Assembly (NCBI RefSeq): GCF_036373705.1
Contig: NC_089864.1
Location: forward strand, 1,606,501 to 1,670,500
DNA: 64,000 nt
Direction: 5' to 3'
Source: Amia ocellicauda
Lineage: Eukaryota; Chordata; Actinopteri; Amiiformes; Amiidae
Under the pieces are notes generated by a model. The model did no database searches. It was given only the letters and a program-made list of their open reading frames with translations, and had not been told where the DNA came from. Position numbers and translations under genes: made by a program. This document shows positions 10,701 through 22,886 of the stretch, one piece after another (positions within the stretch are counted from its first letter, which is position 1; every line of letters starts with the position of its first letter).

Positions 10701-10992
10701 TTCTGTCGTGATTATGGCTGATCTATGAACCTGCTGGCTATTGTTGAAGTTATAGGATGTACATCTACAAAGTGATGACAGATGATCAGAAACTGGCCAT
10801 CAGCCCTTTAATATTCAAGACTAGCAAACACATAATTATCTGCATTCTGTATTGTCTAATTAGATGGTGTGTTATGATTTGAACAATCGATCCATTTGAC
10901 AGTTGTTAGAGCTGTCTATCCTTCCCTTTCTCTCTCCATATATACAACAGGAAATTAATTTTAAAAAAATTACATTGTTCGTCACTCACATA

Positions 10993-12179
10993 CACTCACC
11001 TAAAGGATTATTAGGAACATCATACTAATACTATGTTTGACCCCCTTTCGCCTTCAGAACTGCCTTAATTCTACGTGGCATTGATTCAACAAGGTGCTGA
11101 AAGCATTCTTTAGAAATGTTGGCCCATATTGATAGGATAGCATCTTGCAGTTGATGGAGATTTGTGGGATGCACATCCAGGGCACGAAGCTCCCGTTCCA
11201 CCACATCCCAAAGATGCTCTATTGGGTTGAGATCTGGTGACTGTGGGGGCCAGTTTAGTACAGTGAACTCATTGTCATGTTCAAGAAACCAATTTGAAAT
11301 GATTCGACCTTTATGACATGGTGCATTATCCTGCTGGAAGTAGCCATCAGAGGATGGGTACATGGTGGTCATAAAGGGATGGACATGGTCAGAAACAATG
11401 CTCAGGTAGGCCGTGGCATTTAAACGATGCCCAATTGGCACTAAGGGGCCTAAAGTGTGCCAAGAAAACATCCCCCACACCATTACACCACCACCACCAG
11501 CCTGCACAGTGGTAACAAGGCATGATGGATCCATGTTCTCATTCTGTTTACGCCAAATTCTGACTCATCAGACCAGGCAACATTTTTCCAGTCTTCAACT
11601 GTCCAATTTTGGTGAGCTTGTGCAAATTGTAGCCTCTTTTTCCTATTTGTAGTGGAGATGAGTGGTACCCGGTGGGGTCTTCTGCTGTTGTAGCCCATCC
11701 GCCTCAAGGTTGTACGTGTTGTGGCTTCACAAATGCTTTGCTGCATACCTCGGTTGTAACGAGTGGTTATTTCAGTCAAAGTTGCTCTTCTATCAGCTTG
11801 AATCAGTCGGCCCATTCTCCTCTGACCTCTAGCATCAACAAGGCATTTTCGCCCACAGGACTGCCGCTTCCTGGATGTTTTTCCCTTTTCACACCATTCT
11901 TTGTAAACCCTAGAAATGGTTGTGCGTGAAAATCCCAGTAACTGAGCAGATTGTGAAATACTCAGACCGGCCCGTCTGGCACCAACAACCATGCCACGCT
12001 CAAAATTGCTTAAATCACCTTTCTTTCCCATTCAGACATTCAGTTTGGAGTTCAGGAGATTGTCTTGACCAGGACCACACCCCTAAATGCATTGAAGCAA
12101 CTGCCATGTGATTGGTTGGTTAGATAATTGCATTAATGAGAAATTGAACAGGTGTTCCTAATAATCCTTTAGGTGAGTG
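10993..12179 (-). pseudogene. Damaged copy of the DD36E Tc1 transposon
   Basis: TA target sites are at 10991-10992 and 12180-12181, and the TIRs match those of the 3031-4251 element. The element is 1187 bp, exactly 34 bp shorter. The missing segment lies near 11563, just after the WSDES catalytic motif. Its loss shifts the frame and splits the transposase into 11483-12031 (N-terminal) and 11031-11534 (C-terminal) pieces. In the intact copy the deletion endpoints share gactc, suggesting a microhomology-mediated deletion. Elsewhere the two copies differ by only a few bases. Confidence 0.93.
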
Positions 12180-12616
12180 TATATGTTATTTGTTCTACAG
12201 TATAGTTTTTACTGTGTAATTTGCTGTGCTTTTTGTTGTATGGAGACTAGTTCTAAGACATGAATATTGGTTGGACAGAAAGGGAGGATGTGGGTTATAA
12301 AAGGGAAGAGACAGAGATGTGATATAAACAGAAAGCTATAGAAAGGGGAGGGGTAATTGCAGGAAGTTATATTTGTACTTTTTTCAGAGATCTCTCTCCC
12401 TCAGAAATCATCTCATTTTAAAACTGCTAACTGGCCTTTTGAGATTATCTTGTGATAAATGTACTCACTCACTAAATCAGAAGTATGAATTCAGTGTATT
12501 ACATTGAGCAGTTTTTCAAATGAAAATTTGTAGAAAAATGTTGCAACCAGTCTGTCAGTGTGTCATAGTAAGTCTGATGACATACTGCCCTCACTCACAC
12601 CCAATGTCTGTATTGC

Positions 12617-12626
12617 ATTGGTGTGT

Positions 12627-12668
<42 letters not shown>

Positions 12669-12850
12669 ACGATGGTGGACTGTTACACTACATAATCTGT
12701 AATTCATTGTGTGTGTGTGATGTTGGACTGTGTTAGTTCAGTGTGTGGTGTGTGTGATATTAGACTGTGTTACACTGTTAGTTCAGTGTGTACTCTCTAT
12801 GTTTTTGTGTGATGGTGGACTGTGTAACACTGTGTTAGGTCAGTGTGACA
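12617..12850. repeat. (GT)n plus degenerate ~50-bp repeats, gene B intron 1
   Basis: A (GT)n tract (about 12618-12668) is followed by repeats of gatgttggactgtgttacac, tgttagttcagtgtgtactc and variants. The same repeat type stands at 53836-54010 in intron 1 of gene C. This block therefore probably marks the original intron 1 of gene B, with the following 10 kb of LINE and satellite DNA inserted later. Confidence 0.7.
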
Positions 12851-13339
12851 AAGAACAGAAGTGCTCAGGAGTTGCCAAAGTCAAACACAGGACAGGTGAG
12901 AGAGAGCTATTCAGCTACTTTCAGAAAGTCTTAGCATTCCTAATCTAGTTGAAGTGAATCTTATTCCTTGTTTATGTTAGTGTGGGTAATTCAGTCCAAC
13001 TGCTGTGTTGGTTAGAGTAACTAGATTGAAGGAAGAATTTCCTCAGAAATACTTCCAGTACTGTGTGCATGGCCAGGGAGACATAAGGTTGAAATCTTGG
13101 TGTAGGGAAGAGGGGGTTAGGTTTAAGGAGCATTGATCTTTCTTCTGGGATAGATGAGACCTGTACAAACCCGATGGTCAACATCTAAACAGAAAGGGGG
13201 CTGATGCATTGGGAGAACGTATGTGCAGTGAAATTGAGAATCTTTTAATCTACGAACCAGGGGGGCAGGGAGCTCTGACAATGGGAGATGTTCCTCTAAG
13301 GAAAGAAAACAAAGGGAAACTCCTAGTAGGAAAGTCCTG

Positions 13340-14245
13340 AAATGTTTGTACCTCAATGCCAGGAGTATAAGGAACAAGATGTTAGACCTAGAAGACACAG
13401 TGCTGGCGTGCGACTATGATGTTGTAGGAGTGACAGAAACCTGGCTTACAGAAAATGATAGGGATGAATACAAGTTGGAAGGATACACACAGTTTAGGAG
13501 AGACAGGCAAAATCGAAGAGGGGGTGGGGTAGCATTATATGTGAAAAATGACATTGAGGCAGAAGAACTTGTATTAGATCCCAGTAACGGAATAGAATCT
13601 TTGTGGGTGAAACTTTTGATCAAGAGATCTGGAGGATTAGCGGTAGGAGTGTTACAGGCCACCAAACTCAGATATTCAGAAAGATGCTGCATTGTACAGT
13701 GTAATCAGGACTGCATGTAGCAAGGATGTGGCTGTTATAATGGGGGATTTCAATTTCCCAAACTTAGACTGGGAAAGCCTAGTTGGGACTACAGAAGAGA
13801 AAGAAATGGTTGAGATGGTAAATGACTGCTTTCTAACTCAATTTGTCAGGGAACCAACCAGGGAGAGTGCAGGCATTGACTTGATATTTTCAAATGACCA
13901 AGACAGAGTCAGAGGGACACTAGTTAGAGAACCAATGGCAAACTGTGATCACAACATGGTTAGCTTTGAGGCATTCTTTCAAAAAACAAGGTCCAAGTTT
14001 AAAACAATGGTCTACAATTTTATAAAAGCAAACCTTGAAGGTATAAGGCGGCACTTAGAAGAGGTAGACTGGAGCACACTGGATACAGAGTCAGTTGAAA
14101 ATGGATGGGTATATTTTAAGAATATACTACTTGAGGCTCAGGAGCAATCTGTACCAAAACGTAGCAAATTGAGGACCACAAAGCAGTGGCCAAAATGGTT
14201 TAATAGAAGTGTGTCAATGGTGGTGCTGGCACTACAAAAGGGAAA
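13340..14245 (+). pseudogene. LINE endonuclease fragment (CR1-like), frameshifted
   Basis: Two overlapping frames (13346-13720 and 13692-14294) together give an apurinic-type endonuclease domain of a non-LTR retrotransposon. Visible blocks are YLNARSIRNK, VTETWL (catalytic E), GGGVALYV, GDFNFPNLDW (D and N) and CDHNMVSF (usual SDH changed to CDH). A frameshift of about 2 bp at roughly 13655 breaks the YRPP block. After WFNRS the coding ends at a poly-A run (14249). The reverse transcriptase of what may be the same element is at 21585. Confidence 0.85.
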
Positions 14246-14831
14246 AAAAAAAAAAAAAAAATCAACCGACCACACCACCCTCAAGATTACCTGAGGAGGG
14301 AGGGACATGACCATCCAATGTTTCCCGCACAGGCAGACATGTACATGTAACACACCCAGTCAATGAGGACAGCAGATACGATTTATTTTTTGTGTGGAAT
14401 ACATAGTTGGTACAGTATAAACCCAGAGAGAATAAAATGGAAGACAGGGTAAAAGCTAGACAACTAGGTTATAGAATGTAAACAACAAATTAAAATGCCT
14501 TCAATAACACAGGCTAAAATTATCCAAAAACTAATTACAAGAATAATAAAAAGTCTAGTAGTCTTTACCAATAATATCAAGGGTTCCAAATAAGATCTCT
14601 AAATAACACATTCAACAAATGAGAAAAAGACAACACTCAGTCTAATTTCCCCATGCCATCTTGACAATAGAAGTACAGTTCAAATCACCTGCTGTGCCAC
14701 CCGCAATTGAAAGGCAGTCTGTTATGCTCCTCCAGGTAGAGTCTGCAGTGTCCAGGCAGGGATGACGGCACTATGGGGCAGAAATTAATTAATGTAATGG
14801 CTGAAAACTAAAACTAAGCTTTGTTATTAGG

Positions 14832-14965
14832 TTACACTGTGGTGTAGTGGTTAGATTGTGGGTTTAAAAATCCCAGGTGCGGCAATGCTGTTGTACCCTT
14901 GAGGAATACATTTAATTTATATTGCTCCAGTAAAATACCCAGCAGTACAAATGTAAGTTGCCCTG
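14832..14965 (+). mobile_element. tRNA-derived SINE, partial
   Basis: Contains ggtgtagtggttagattgtg, a degraded B box (tttaaaaatccc), gtacccttgaggaatac and the start of the tail gtaagttgccctgg. It is the same family as the SINE at 10508 but more decayed and cut at the 3' end. Confidence 0.7.
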
Positions 14966-15064
14966 GGTTGTGATGGCTCGTCAGACCTTGGTTGTGGATG
15001 CCCCCCTGGCCCTCCATGGTGGGCTGCCCTGGAAGAGGGTTATGCCTCGTCACACTTCCGTCTC

Positions 15065-16690
15065 GTCAAACAGAGACTAAACAGATGAGTCTTCAGCCGT
15101 GATGTAAAGGCTAAGACAGAGGGGGCATCTCTTACATTGGCTCAAAGATCGTTCCACAGTTTCGGGGCCCTATAACTGAAAGCTCTACCACCTGTGGTTT
15201 TCTTGTGTATTTTGGGGAGCGCTAAGTAACCGGCTTCCTGTGATCTCAATGGCCAACCTGGAGCGGAGTGTATTCAATGAGGAGATCTTTTAAGTAGGGA
15301 GGTGCCAGTCCCTTAAGTGCTTTAAATGTTAATAAGAGCACTTTGAAGTCTATCCTGTAGTGCACGGGCAGCCAGTCAAGAGAAGCCAGTACTGGAGTGA
15401 AGTGTTCATGAGTTTTTGTTTTTGTAAGAATTCTTGCAGCAGCATTTTGGACTATTTCTGCACTTCAGTTAGCTCGGTTTGTGCCGACTGACAGAATGGC
15501 ATTACAGTAATCCAATCTAGATGCAACAAATGCGTGTATCAATTTCTCAGTGTCCTGCAACGTGAGGAATTGTCTCAGTCTAGCAATGTTTCTAAACTGG
15601 AGGAAGGAAGATCAACACACATTCTAAATGTGCGATTCAAAGGATAGATTATGATCACAGATGACACCCAGGTTTCGTGCCATCTCCTTGGTGGAGAAAT
15701 TAAAGTTATCATTACTCAGTTTTGTCAGTGCGTGATGAACAGTTCGATTTTTGTCTCCTAAAATTAGGACTTCTGTTTTGTCAGAATTAAGCATAAGACA
15801 TTTTTTTGTCATCCATGTTTTAATCTCACAGACAGCAGATTAGTGTTTCTAGGTCTATGGTATTATTAGGATTTACTGACAGATATAACGGTGTGTCGTC
15901 TGCATAACTGTGAAAGTTAATATGTCGAGCGATATCACCTAAAGGGAGCATGTACAATGAAAAAAAGTATAGGTCTGAGGACTGAGCCCTGTGGGACTCC
16001 ATATTTAACCTCAGTTAAATTTGAGTGGTTGTCATTAATCTGTACATATTGGAGTCTGCTTGACAGATATGATTTAAACCATGAAAGCACATTGCAAGAT
16101 AGGCCAATACGGTTTTCTAAGCAGTGTATCAAGATTTTGTGGTCGATTGTGTGAAAAGCCACACTTAAGTCTAATAACAACACTGCGTCCCCCAAATTGG
16201 AGGACAAGCACTTCGTTTAATACTTTTGACGCAATAAGGCAGGATTTGGGGTGATATTATTAGGTTGTGAATTGTACCCCACGGGTTATAACTAGATCTA
16301 GTGTGTGATTGTGACGATGTGTGGGTCAAGACACATGCGGAGTGAAGCCTACAGACTCCAATAGGAACAAGAAACGAACAGTGAGGGGGTCGTCTTTAAT
16401 GTCAATATGTATAGTAAAGTCCCGCAAAATGAGTTTATCAGTGTATGGCTAGGTCAGATAAGAGATCGCTTAATTCAGTCATAATATGGGAATAGTGTTG
16501 TCTGGTCTTAACCAGGTCTCAGTCAAGGTGAGCACATCTGTGTGTGTGTCAGTTATGGTGTCATTTATTGAGGCTGCTTTGCTAGGTAGTGAACGGATGT
16601 TTAAGACAACAAGCTTATACAAGGGAGAAGTAATGTGAGCAGGTAATTTCTGTTGTAGTGTTTTAACTTCCCAGAGGAAGGAATACATCC
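15065..16690 (-). pseudogene. L2-type LINE, internally deleted, minus strand
   Basis: Minus-strand fragments in order are: an endonuclease piece (16479-16688: LNIRSLPSK, LTETWLRPDN), then reverse transcriptase (15935-16207: LLLDLSVAFHTIDH, KYGVPQGSV), the YADD box (encoded near 15896-15907, YADDTPLYLS), a thumb segment (15624-15812: LNSDKTEVL, RNLGVICDHNLSF) and a degraded C-terminus to about 15070. The usual AFDTIDH aspartate is H. The endonuclease-RT linker is missing. It cannot be active. Confidence 0.8.
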
Positions 16691-18310
16691 AAGCCTAGGA
16701 AAAAATACTGTTTTAATAGGATAACTAAATATAATACCAAAAACATTTATAATCTCAGGACTATGTAGTTTATTGGATGCCCCCAGGCAGAGGTCTAGGA
16801 TCGGGGTCAGGCTGTGCTGGGAGTTACAGGCAGACTGCAGTGTAGGACTGCGAGCCTGCCGCCTGACCGGTGCTCTGAAGTCACGCTTTATTATCAGATA
16901 ACATTAGCGCTCCTCTCCAGCTGGGATGGAGCCCATCTCTTCTGTATAAGCCCGGCCTTTCCCAAAAACAATCCCAATTGTTCAATTATTTGATGCACAC
17001 CAGCTTGTCAACCAGCGATTTAGAGGACAGCCTGCTGAAGGCCTCATCCCTCTGTGTAATGTTGGTAGAGGGACAGAGAATTATATTGTGACATCGTTTT
17101 TTCCCTGTTTAGCATAGCGATGTGAAATTTATTTTTAAAATCTCTGATTGTCTAGGTCCAATATCGTTAGTGCAGCATGAATAACCAGAGTAGAAACATC
17201 ATCGCCTGGAAATTCATCCAATTTTGCTTCATGTCAGAGACTCTGGCTCCTGGGAGGCATTTTACTGCTACTGCTGGTGACACAATCTTTATATTTCTAA
17301 CTGTAGCAGTGAGAACACTTTTTTCATGACAAATTAAACTACTCCACCTCTTAATATTCCCTGGGGCAAGAGGAACCCCTGATTTTGACTACACTATGGT
17401 CAGTCCTAACCAAAGACTTTGCTCTCCACTCAGACCCTGTTCAAGTACATGCCTCAAGGAGACAGGTGTTACGGTATAAAGAGTATACAAAATATTTTAT
17501 TAACACAGACAAGTGCACACATCCAAAAGGAGAGAGTTGTCTCCTATTAAAACGATACTCAAAAAGAAGGGAACGATTACACAAAATCGCCCCTGCATCA
17601 ATAACACTCCCCCACAACAAAACCCAAGAGAAAATGCAACCACATACGTATACATATATAGAACACCGATAAAATTAACAATAAAGTTAACACAACAAAT
17701 TAATTTACCCACATAAGGGACTCAGACAATGCAGGAGTAATAGCCAGTTCCTCGTTTGCATGGTCTTTAAGCGCCCATGTAATAGCGCTGCATTGCCACA
17801 GAGAACAGCTCTACCAGACGCACAGACCAGGAAAGCACAGGAACCGCTTCCCAAACGCGCTAATGCCTCAACCGCCCCAAATACTTACTGCCACTAGCTT
17901 AAACTAAACTATAGCAATAAAAATAAATTCCATACAAAACAACATCTCAAAGACACGGTGGTTGACACTAAAACCTACAAAGTAACACAAAAACACAATT
18001 AGTGTCAACCACAATTAAAACAAACAACTTAAAAATATTACCTCCAGGCAGACGCAGCTATTTATGGCCACAACAGTCCATGTCAACCCTGCTAGTCATA
18101 CAAACAGAAAACCCCATAAAACAACCGATCCCACTGGGAAGGGAATAAAAGCGGCTTATCAGAAGAGGAGTAAGTCACACATTTAACTTTTTCCCACTTT
18201 TAGTAAATACTTAAGCCATATATAAATGTAAATGTTAAATATAAATATAAACATTAAATATAAAACTTAAATATACATGTTAAATCTAAATGTTAAATGT
18301 GGAGTTTGCA
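16691..18310. other. Unrecognised stretch
   Basis: No exon, RNA gene or transposase is recognisable. The 17330-18120 part is A-rich with no domain-bearing frame. At 18225-18300 there are loose taaatgttaaatataaa repeats. Confidence 0.5.
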
Positions 18311-18320
18311 ATATAAATAT

Positions 18321-21005
18321 ATAGTTAACATGCAAATGACACCCCGCCCCTCTGGTCAGTCAGCCTCTCACAGCGGTGGGGGGGCGTGATCACTTACATG
18401 GCGGCAGTGCAGTGCAGTGACAGTGTAGTGTAGTGTAGTGACAGTGTAGTGTAGTGCAGTGCAGTGTAGTGTAGTGTAGTGTAGTGCAGTGACAGTGCAG
18501 TGTAGTGCAGTGTAGTGTAGTGTAGTGTAGTGTAGTGTAGTGCAGTGACAGTGTAGTGCAGTGACAGTGTAGTGCAGTGCAGTGTAGTGACAGAGTAGTG
18601 TAGTGAAGTGCAGTGACAGTGTAGTGCAGTGACAGTGTAGTGTAGTGCAGTGCAGTGTAGTGCAGTGTAGTGTAGTGTAGTGTAGTGACAGTGTAGTGTA
18701 GTGCAGTGACAGTGTAGTGTAGTGCAGTGTAGTGCAGTGACAGTGTAGTGCAGTGACAGTGTAGTGTAGTGCAGTGTAGTGTAGTGTAGTGTAGTGCAGT
18801 GACAGTGTAGTGTAGTGCAGTGTAGTGTAGTGTAGTGTAGTGACAGTGTAGTGCAGTGACAGTGTAGTGTAGTGCAGTGTAGTGTAGTGTAGTGACAGTG
18901 TAGTGTAGTGCAGTGCAGTGTAGTGACAGTGTAGTGTAGTGTAGTGCAGTGACAGTGTAGTGTAGTGACAGTGTAGTGCAGTGACAGTATAGTGTAGTGT
19001 AGTGCAGTGACAGTGCAGTGTAGTGACAGTGTAGTGTAGTGTAGTGCCGTGCAGTGACAGTGCACTGTAGTGTAGTGACAGTGTAGTGTAGTGCAGTGAC
19101 AGTGAAGTGTAGTGCAGTGACAGTGTAGTGCAGTGTAGTGACAGTGTAGTGTAGTGCAGTGACAGTGTAGTGTAGTGACAGTGTAGTGCAGTGACAGTAT
19201 AGTGTAGTGTAGTGCAGTGACAGTGTAGTGTAGTGTAGTGTAGTGACAGTGTAGTGTAGTGTAGTGCCGTGCAGTGACAGTGCACTGTAGTGTAGTGACA
19301 GTGTAGTGTAGTGCAGTGACAGTGAAGTGTAGTGCAGTGACAGTGTAGTGCAGTGTAGTGACAGTGAAGTGTAGTGCAGTGACAGTGCAGTGTAGTGCAG
19401 TGTAGTGTAGTGTAGTGCAGTGACAGTGTAGTGCAGTGACAGTGTAGTGTAGTGCAGTGCAGTGTAGTGTAGTGTAGTGCAGTGACAGTGTAGTGTAGTG
19501 TAGTGCAGTGACAGTGTAGTGTAGTGCAGTGCAGTGTAGTGTAGTGTAGTGCAGTGACAGTGTAGTGCAGTGACAGTGCAGTGTAGTGCAGTGTAGTGTA
19601 GTGTAGTGTAGTGTAGTGCAGTGACAGTGTAGTGCAGTGACAGTGTAGTGCAGTGCAGTGCAGTGTAGTGACAGTGTAGTGTAGTGTAGTGCAGTGACAG
19701 TGTAGTGTAGTGACAGTGTAGTGCAGTGACAGTATAGTGTAGTGTAGTGCAGTGACAGTGCAGTGTAGTGACAGTGTAGTGTAGTGTAGTGCCGTGCAGT
19801 GACAGTGCACTGTAGTGTAGTGACAGTGTAGTGTAGTGCAGTGACAGTGAAGTGTAGTGCAGTGACAGTGTAGTGCAGTGTAGTGACAGTGAAGTGTAGT
19901 GCAGTGACAGTGCAGTGTAGTGCAGTGTAGTGTAGTGTAGTGCAGTGACAGTGTAGTGTAGTGCAGTGCAGTGTAGTGTAGTGTAGTGCAGTGACAGTGT
20001 AGTGCAGTGACAGTGTAGTGTAGTGCAGTGCAGTGTAGTGACAGTGTAGTGTAGTGAAGTGCAGTGACAGTGTAGTGTAGTGCAGTGCAGTGTAGTGACA
20101 GTGTAGTGTAGTGCAGTGCAGTGTAGTGTAGTGACAGTGTAGTGTAGTGCAGTGACAGTGTAGTGTAGTGCAGTGCAGTGTAGTGCAGTGACAGTGTAGT
20201 GTAGTGCAGTGTAGTGTAGTGTAGTGTAGTGACAGTGTAGTGTAGTGCAGTGACAGTGTAGTGTAGTGCAGTGTAGTGTAGTGACAGTGTAGTGCAGTGA
20301 CAGTGTAGTGAAGTGCAGTGCAGTGTAGTGACAGTGTAGTGTAGTGTAGTGCAGTGACAGTGTAGTGTAGTGTAGTGCAGTGACAGTGTAGTGTAGTGAC
20401 AGTGTAGTGCAGTGACAGTATAGTGTAGTGTAGTGCAGTGACAGTGTAGTGTAGTGTAGTGTAGTGTAGTGCAGTGTAGTGACAGTGTAGTGTAGTGACA
20501 GTGCAGTGTAGTGACAGTGTAGTGTAGTGCAGTGACAGTGAAGTGTAGTGCAGTGACAGTGTAGTGCAGTGTAGTGACAGTGAAGTGTAGTGTAGTGCAG
20601 TGACAGTGCAGTGTAGTGACAGTGTAGTGTAGTGTAGTGTAGTGTAGTGTAGTGTAGTGCAGTGTAGTGACAGTGTAGTGTAGTGACAGTGTATTGCAGT
20701 GCCACTCACTGTATATAAACCCTGCCCTGACCCTCCCACCACATTCGAAGTCTGGTGATTGTTTTTAATTAAGTTTTTACTGGGAGCCAGTGTCCACTCA
20801 GTGGGTCAGTATTACTGGGAGCCAGTGTGCACTAAGTCATCAGTGTCCACTAGCTCCACTGACCGCATCACAGAAACACAATCAGACAATTTGATGCCCT
20901 GACGCACAGAAACGCAGCTCACATTACAGGGTTACTGAAGCCCCACCCACCGCTGTGAGAGACTGACTGATCAGAGGAGCGGGACTGGATTTGCACATTA
21001 GCTAT
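18321..21005. repeat. Inverted repeat pair flanking a satellite
   Basis: The left arm (about 18321-18383) contains atgcaaat, cccgcccctctggtcagtca and cctctcacagcggtggg. The right arm (about 20941-21005) is its imperfect reverse complement (ccaccgctgtgagagactga, gaggagcgggactgg, atttgcac). The whole satellite lies between them, so the array may have grown inside a palindromic element. Confidence 0.65.
18400..20700. repeat. 2.3-kb TAGTG/CAGTG/ACAGTG satellite
   Basis: The array is built only from gtagt, gcagt and gacagt units in irregular order. A rare variant, gccgtgcagtgacagtgcac, recurs at 19046, 19266 and 19791 with the same downstream unit order. A second marker, gacagtatagtg, recurs near 18985, 19195, 19731 and 20413. 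This indicates higher-order duplication blocks of about 0.2-0.5 kb. Long minus-strand open frames (CHYT/LHYTV repeats) arise only because the units lack stops in those frames. Confidence 0.95.
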
Positions 21006-21584
21006 ACATTTATTTATTTATTTTATAAGTGTGCGCTGTTTTACATTTGGCGCCCATATCCCACCCGCTACATAACTATGGCGTCTCAGTAACGAGCCGC
21101 TTCTGCGCAGACGCGCCGCCCGGGGTCTCGACTCTCCGGATGGGACACTGGTGCGCCGGGGCTCCAGCTCTTGATTCCGCGCCTCTGGAGCCTCTCTTAC
21201 CGAGACCCAGCGGCCCTGCTGTGACTGTGACCGCCATGGCCTCTCGCTGCTACAGAGGACGAGTCCGTGTTTCAGCCAATTTTAGGCCTCTTTTATTTTT
21301 CTAAGAGTATCTACGTGCTCCTCCAACACGCGTACTCGTTCCGCCAACTCCTTATTAACTCCGCATTTTGTGCAGTAAAATTGTCAGTATGGTCGGCGGA
21401 TCTAACATGGTAAACATGCTGCACGACAAACAGTAAATGGCGTTAGAAAGACATTAGTGGTGCTGCCCTCTTGTGTGCCGCTGTTTTTGCTCCACTTGAG
21501 GGAGGCGGATCTGCGGCGCAGGCGCTGTGTGAGGCGCTGCTGATGGGGCTCTCGCTCGCTCTCAGGTCTCGGGTACTAAAGGGA
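21006..21584. other. GC- and CpG-rich unassigned segment
   Basis: From about 21030 to 21300, and again around 21480-21575, the sequence is GC-rich with many CG dinucleotides, unlike its surroundings. No splice-bounded exon or domain could be recognised. It could be a promoter-like island or part of a mobile element next to the satellite. Confidence 0.35.
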
Positions 21585-21945
21585 CGAGCAGAATTAAAAA
21601 CAAACAAATCACCTGGGCCAGATGGGATATTTCCAACAGTACTTAAAGAAATGAGGGAAATTATTTACAGGCCGCTAACTCAATTATTCCAAATGACACT
21701 TAGAACAGGGGATGAGCCAACTGACTGGAAGACAGCAAATGTCAAACCAATCCACAAGAAAGAGGACAAAACTGAGCCAGGAAATTACAGACCAATCAGT
21801 CTCACCTGCATCACCTGTACAATGTTGGAGAAAATGATTAGACAGAAAATAGAGGAGCATCTTAATGAAAACCATATTCTTGGAGATAGTCAGCATGGGT
21901 TTAGACGAGGCAGATCATGTCTTACTGATTTGTTGGAGTTTTTTG
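21585..21945 (+). pseudogene. LINE reverse-transcriptase fragment (CR1-like)
   Basis: An open frame encodes the RT finger/palm start: KSPGPDGIFPTVLKEM, DWKTANVKPIHKKEDK, GNYRPISLTC, LEKMIRQKIEEHL and QHGFRRGRSC. It stops before the FDTVDH and YxDD catalytic boxes, so only about 120 codons remain. Its style matches the endonuclease piece at 13340; the two may be parts of one interrupted element. Confidence 0.8.
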
Positions 21946-22384
21946 GACACGCAAGCGCAGCTGTAGATCACGTGACAGCAGGCGATACTGTAGCGATCCT
22001 GGCGGGTGTCTGTGTGATTGTGCCAGCAGGGCAGCCCAAAGGTGGAGGGGGGGTGTAAAAGTGTGTATGCGGGGTGGGTGAGTCAGTTCGGGGACTCTGT
22101 CTGTCTGTTTGTGTGGGCAGAACTGTGAATGTGTGTTACGTGTGGGGCATTGTTGTGTTGGGTTAGGGAGGGATATTTGTGGGTAAGTGTCTGTGTGGCT
22201 CCCCCTGTCTCGGGGTGGTATAGCCGGAGAGCGGTGATTGGACAGGAGGGAGTCACCAGACAGGGGGATATATAAGGGCCTGGTGACGGGGGAGGGGTCG
22301 AGTTTAGCGGGAGTCTTATGGAGAGAAGCAGTTGTGTGTTTAGAGAATCTGAAGGAAAAGGCGGAAAGGGAAGTATCTCTGTAC

Positions 22385-22545
22385 AGATTAATACATCACA
22401 GTTTGAACACATCTGAACAAACGCCCCAGCGATGTGGCTGAAGAGACAATTTGGGAACATTCAGAAACAGACGGGATAGGATCCTTGATCACTTAGTTAT
22501 TAATGGACACCAAACGAGCACAATGGGGCGAATGTTCTAGTCGTG
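22385..22545 (-). repeat. Dispersed repeat, copy 2 (inverted)
   Basis: The reverse complement matches the 8030-8160 part of the repeat at 7985-8215, including ggatcctatcccgtctgttt, the cagccacatcgctggg block and the ggtgtccattaataac block. It ends immediately before the GT-rich array. Confidence 0.65.
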
Positions 22546-22557
22546 TATAATCTGTGC

Positions 22558-22855
22558 GTGTGTGTAATGTTGGACTGTTAAACTGTGTGTGTGTGTCTGT
22601 ACTGTGTGTGTGTGTCTGTACTGTGTGTGTGTGTCTGTACTGTGTGTGTACTGTGTGTGTGTCTGTACTGTGTGTGTACTGTGTGTGTGTGTGTGTCTGT
22701 ACTGTGTGTGTGTGTGTGTCTGTACTGTGTGTGTGTGTCTGTACTGTGTGTGTGTGTCTGTACTGTGTGTACTGTGTGTGTCTGTACTGTGTGTGTGTGT
22801 CTGTACTGTGTGTGTGTGTCTGTACTGTGTGTACTGTGTGTGTCTGTACTGTGTG

Positions 22856-22886
<31 letters not shown>

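Noticed and set aside
18368..20742. Very long minus-strand open frames rich in LHYT, CHYT and SLHYTV
   Set aside because: They follow directly from the TAGTG/CAGTG/ACAGTG satellite, are open in several frames at once and have no splice sites or domains.
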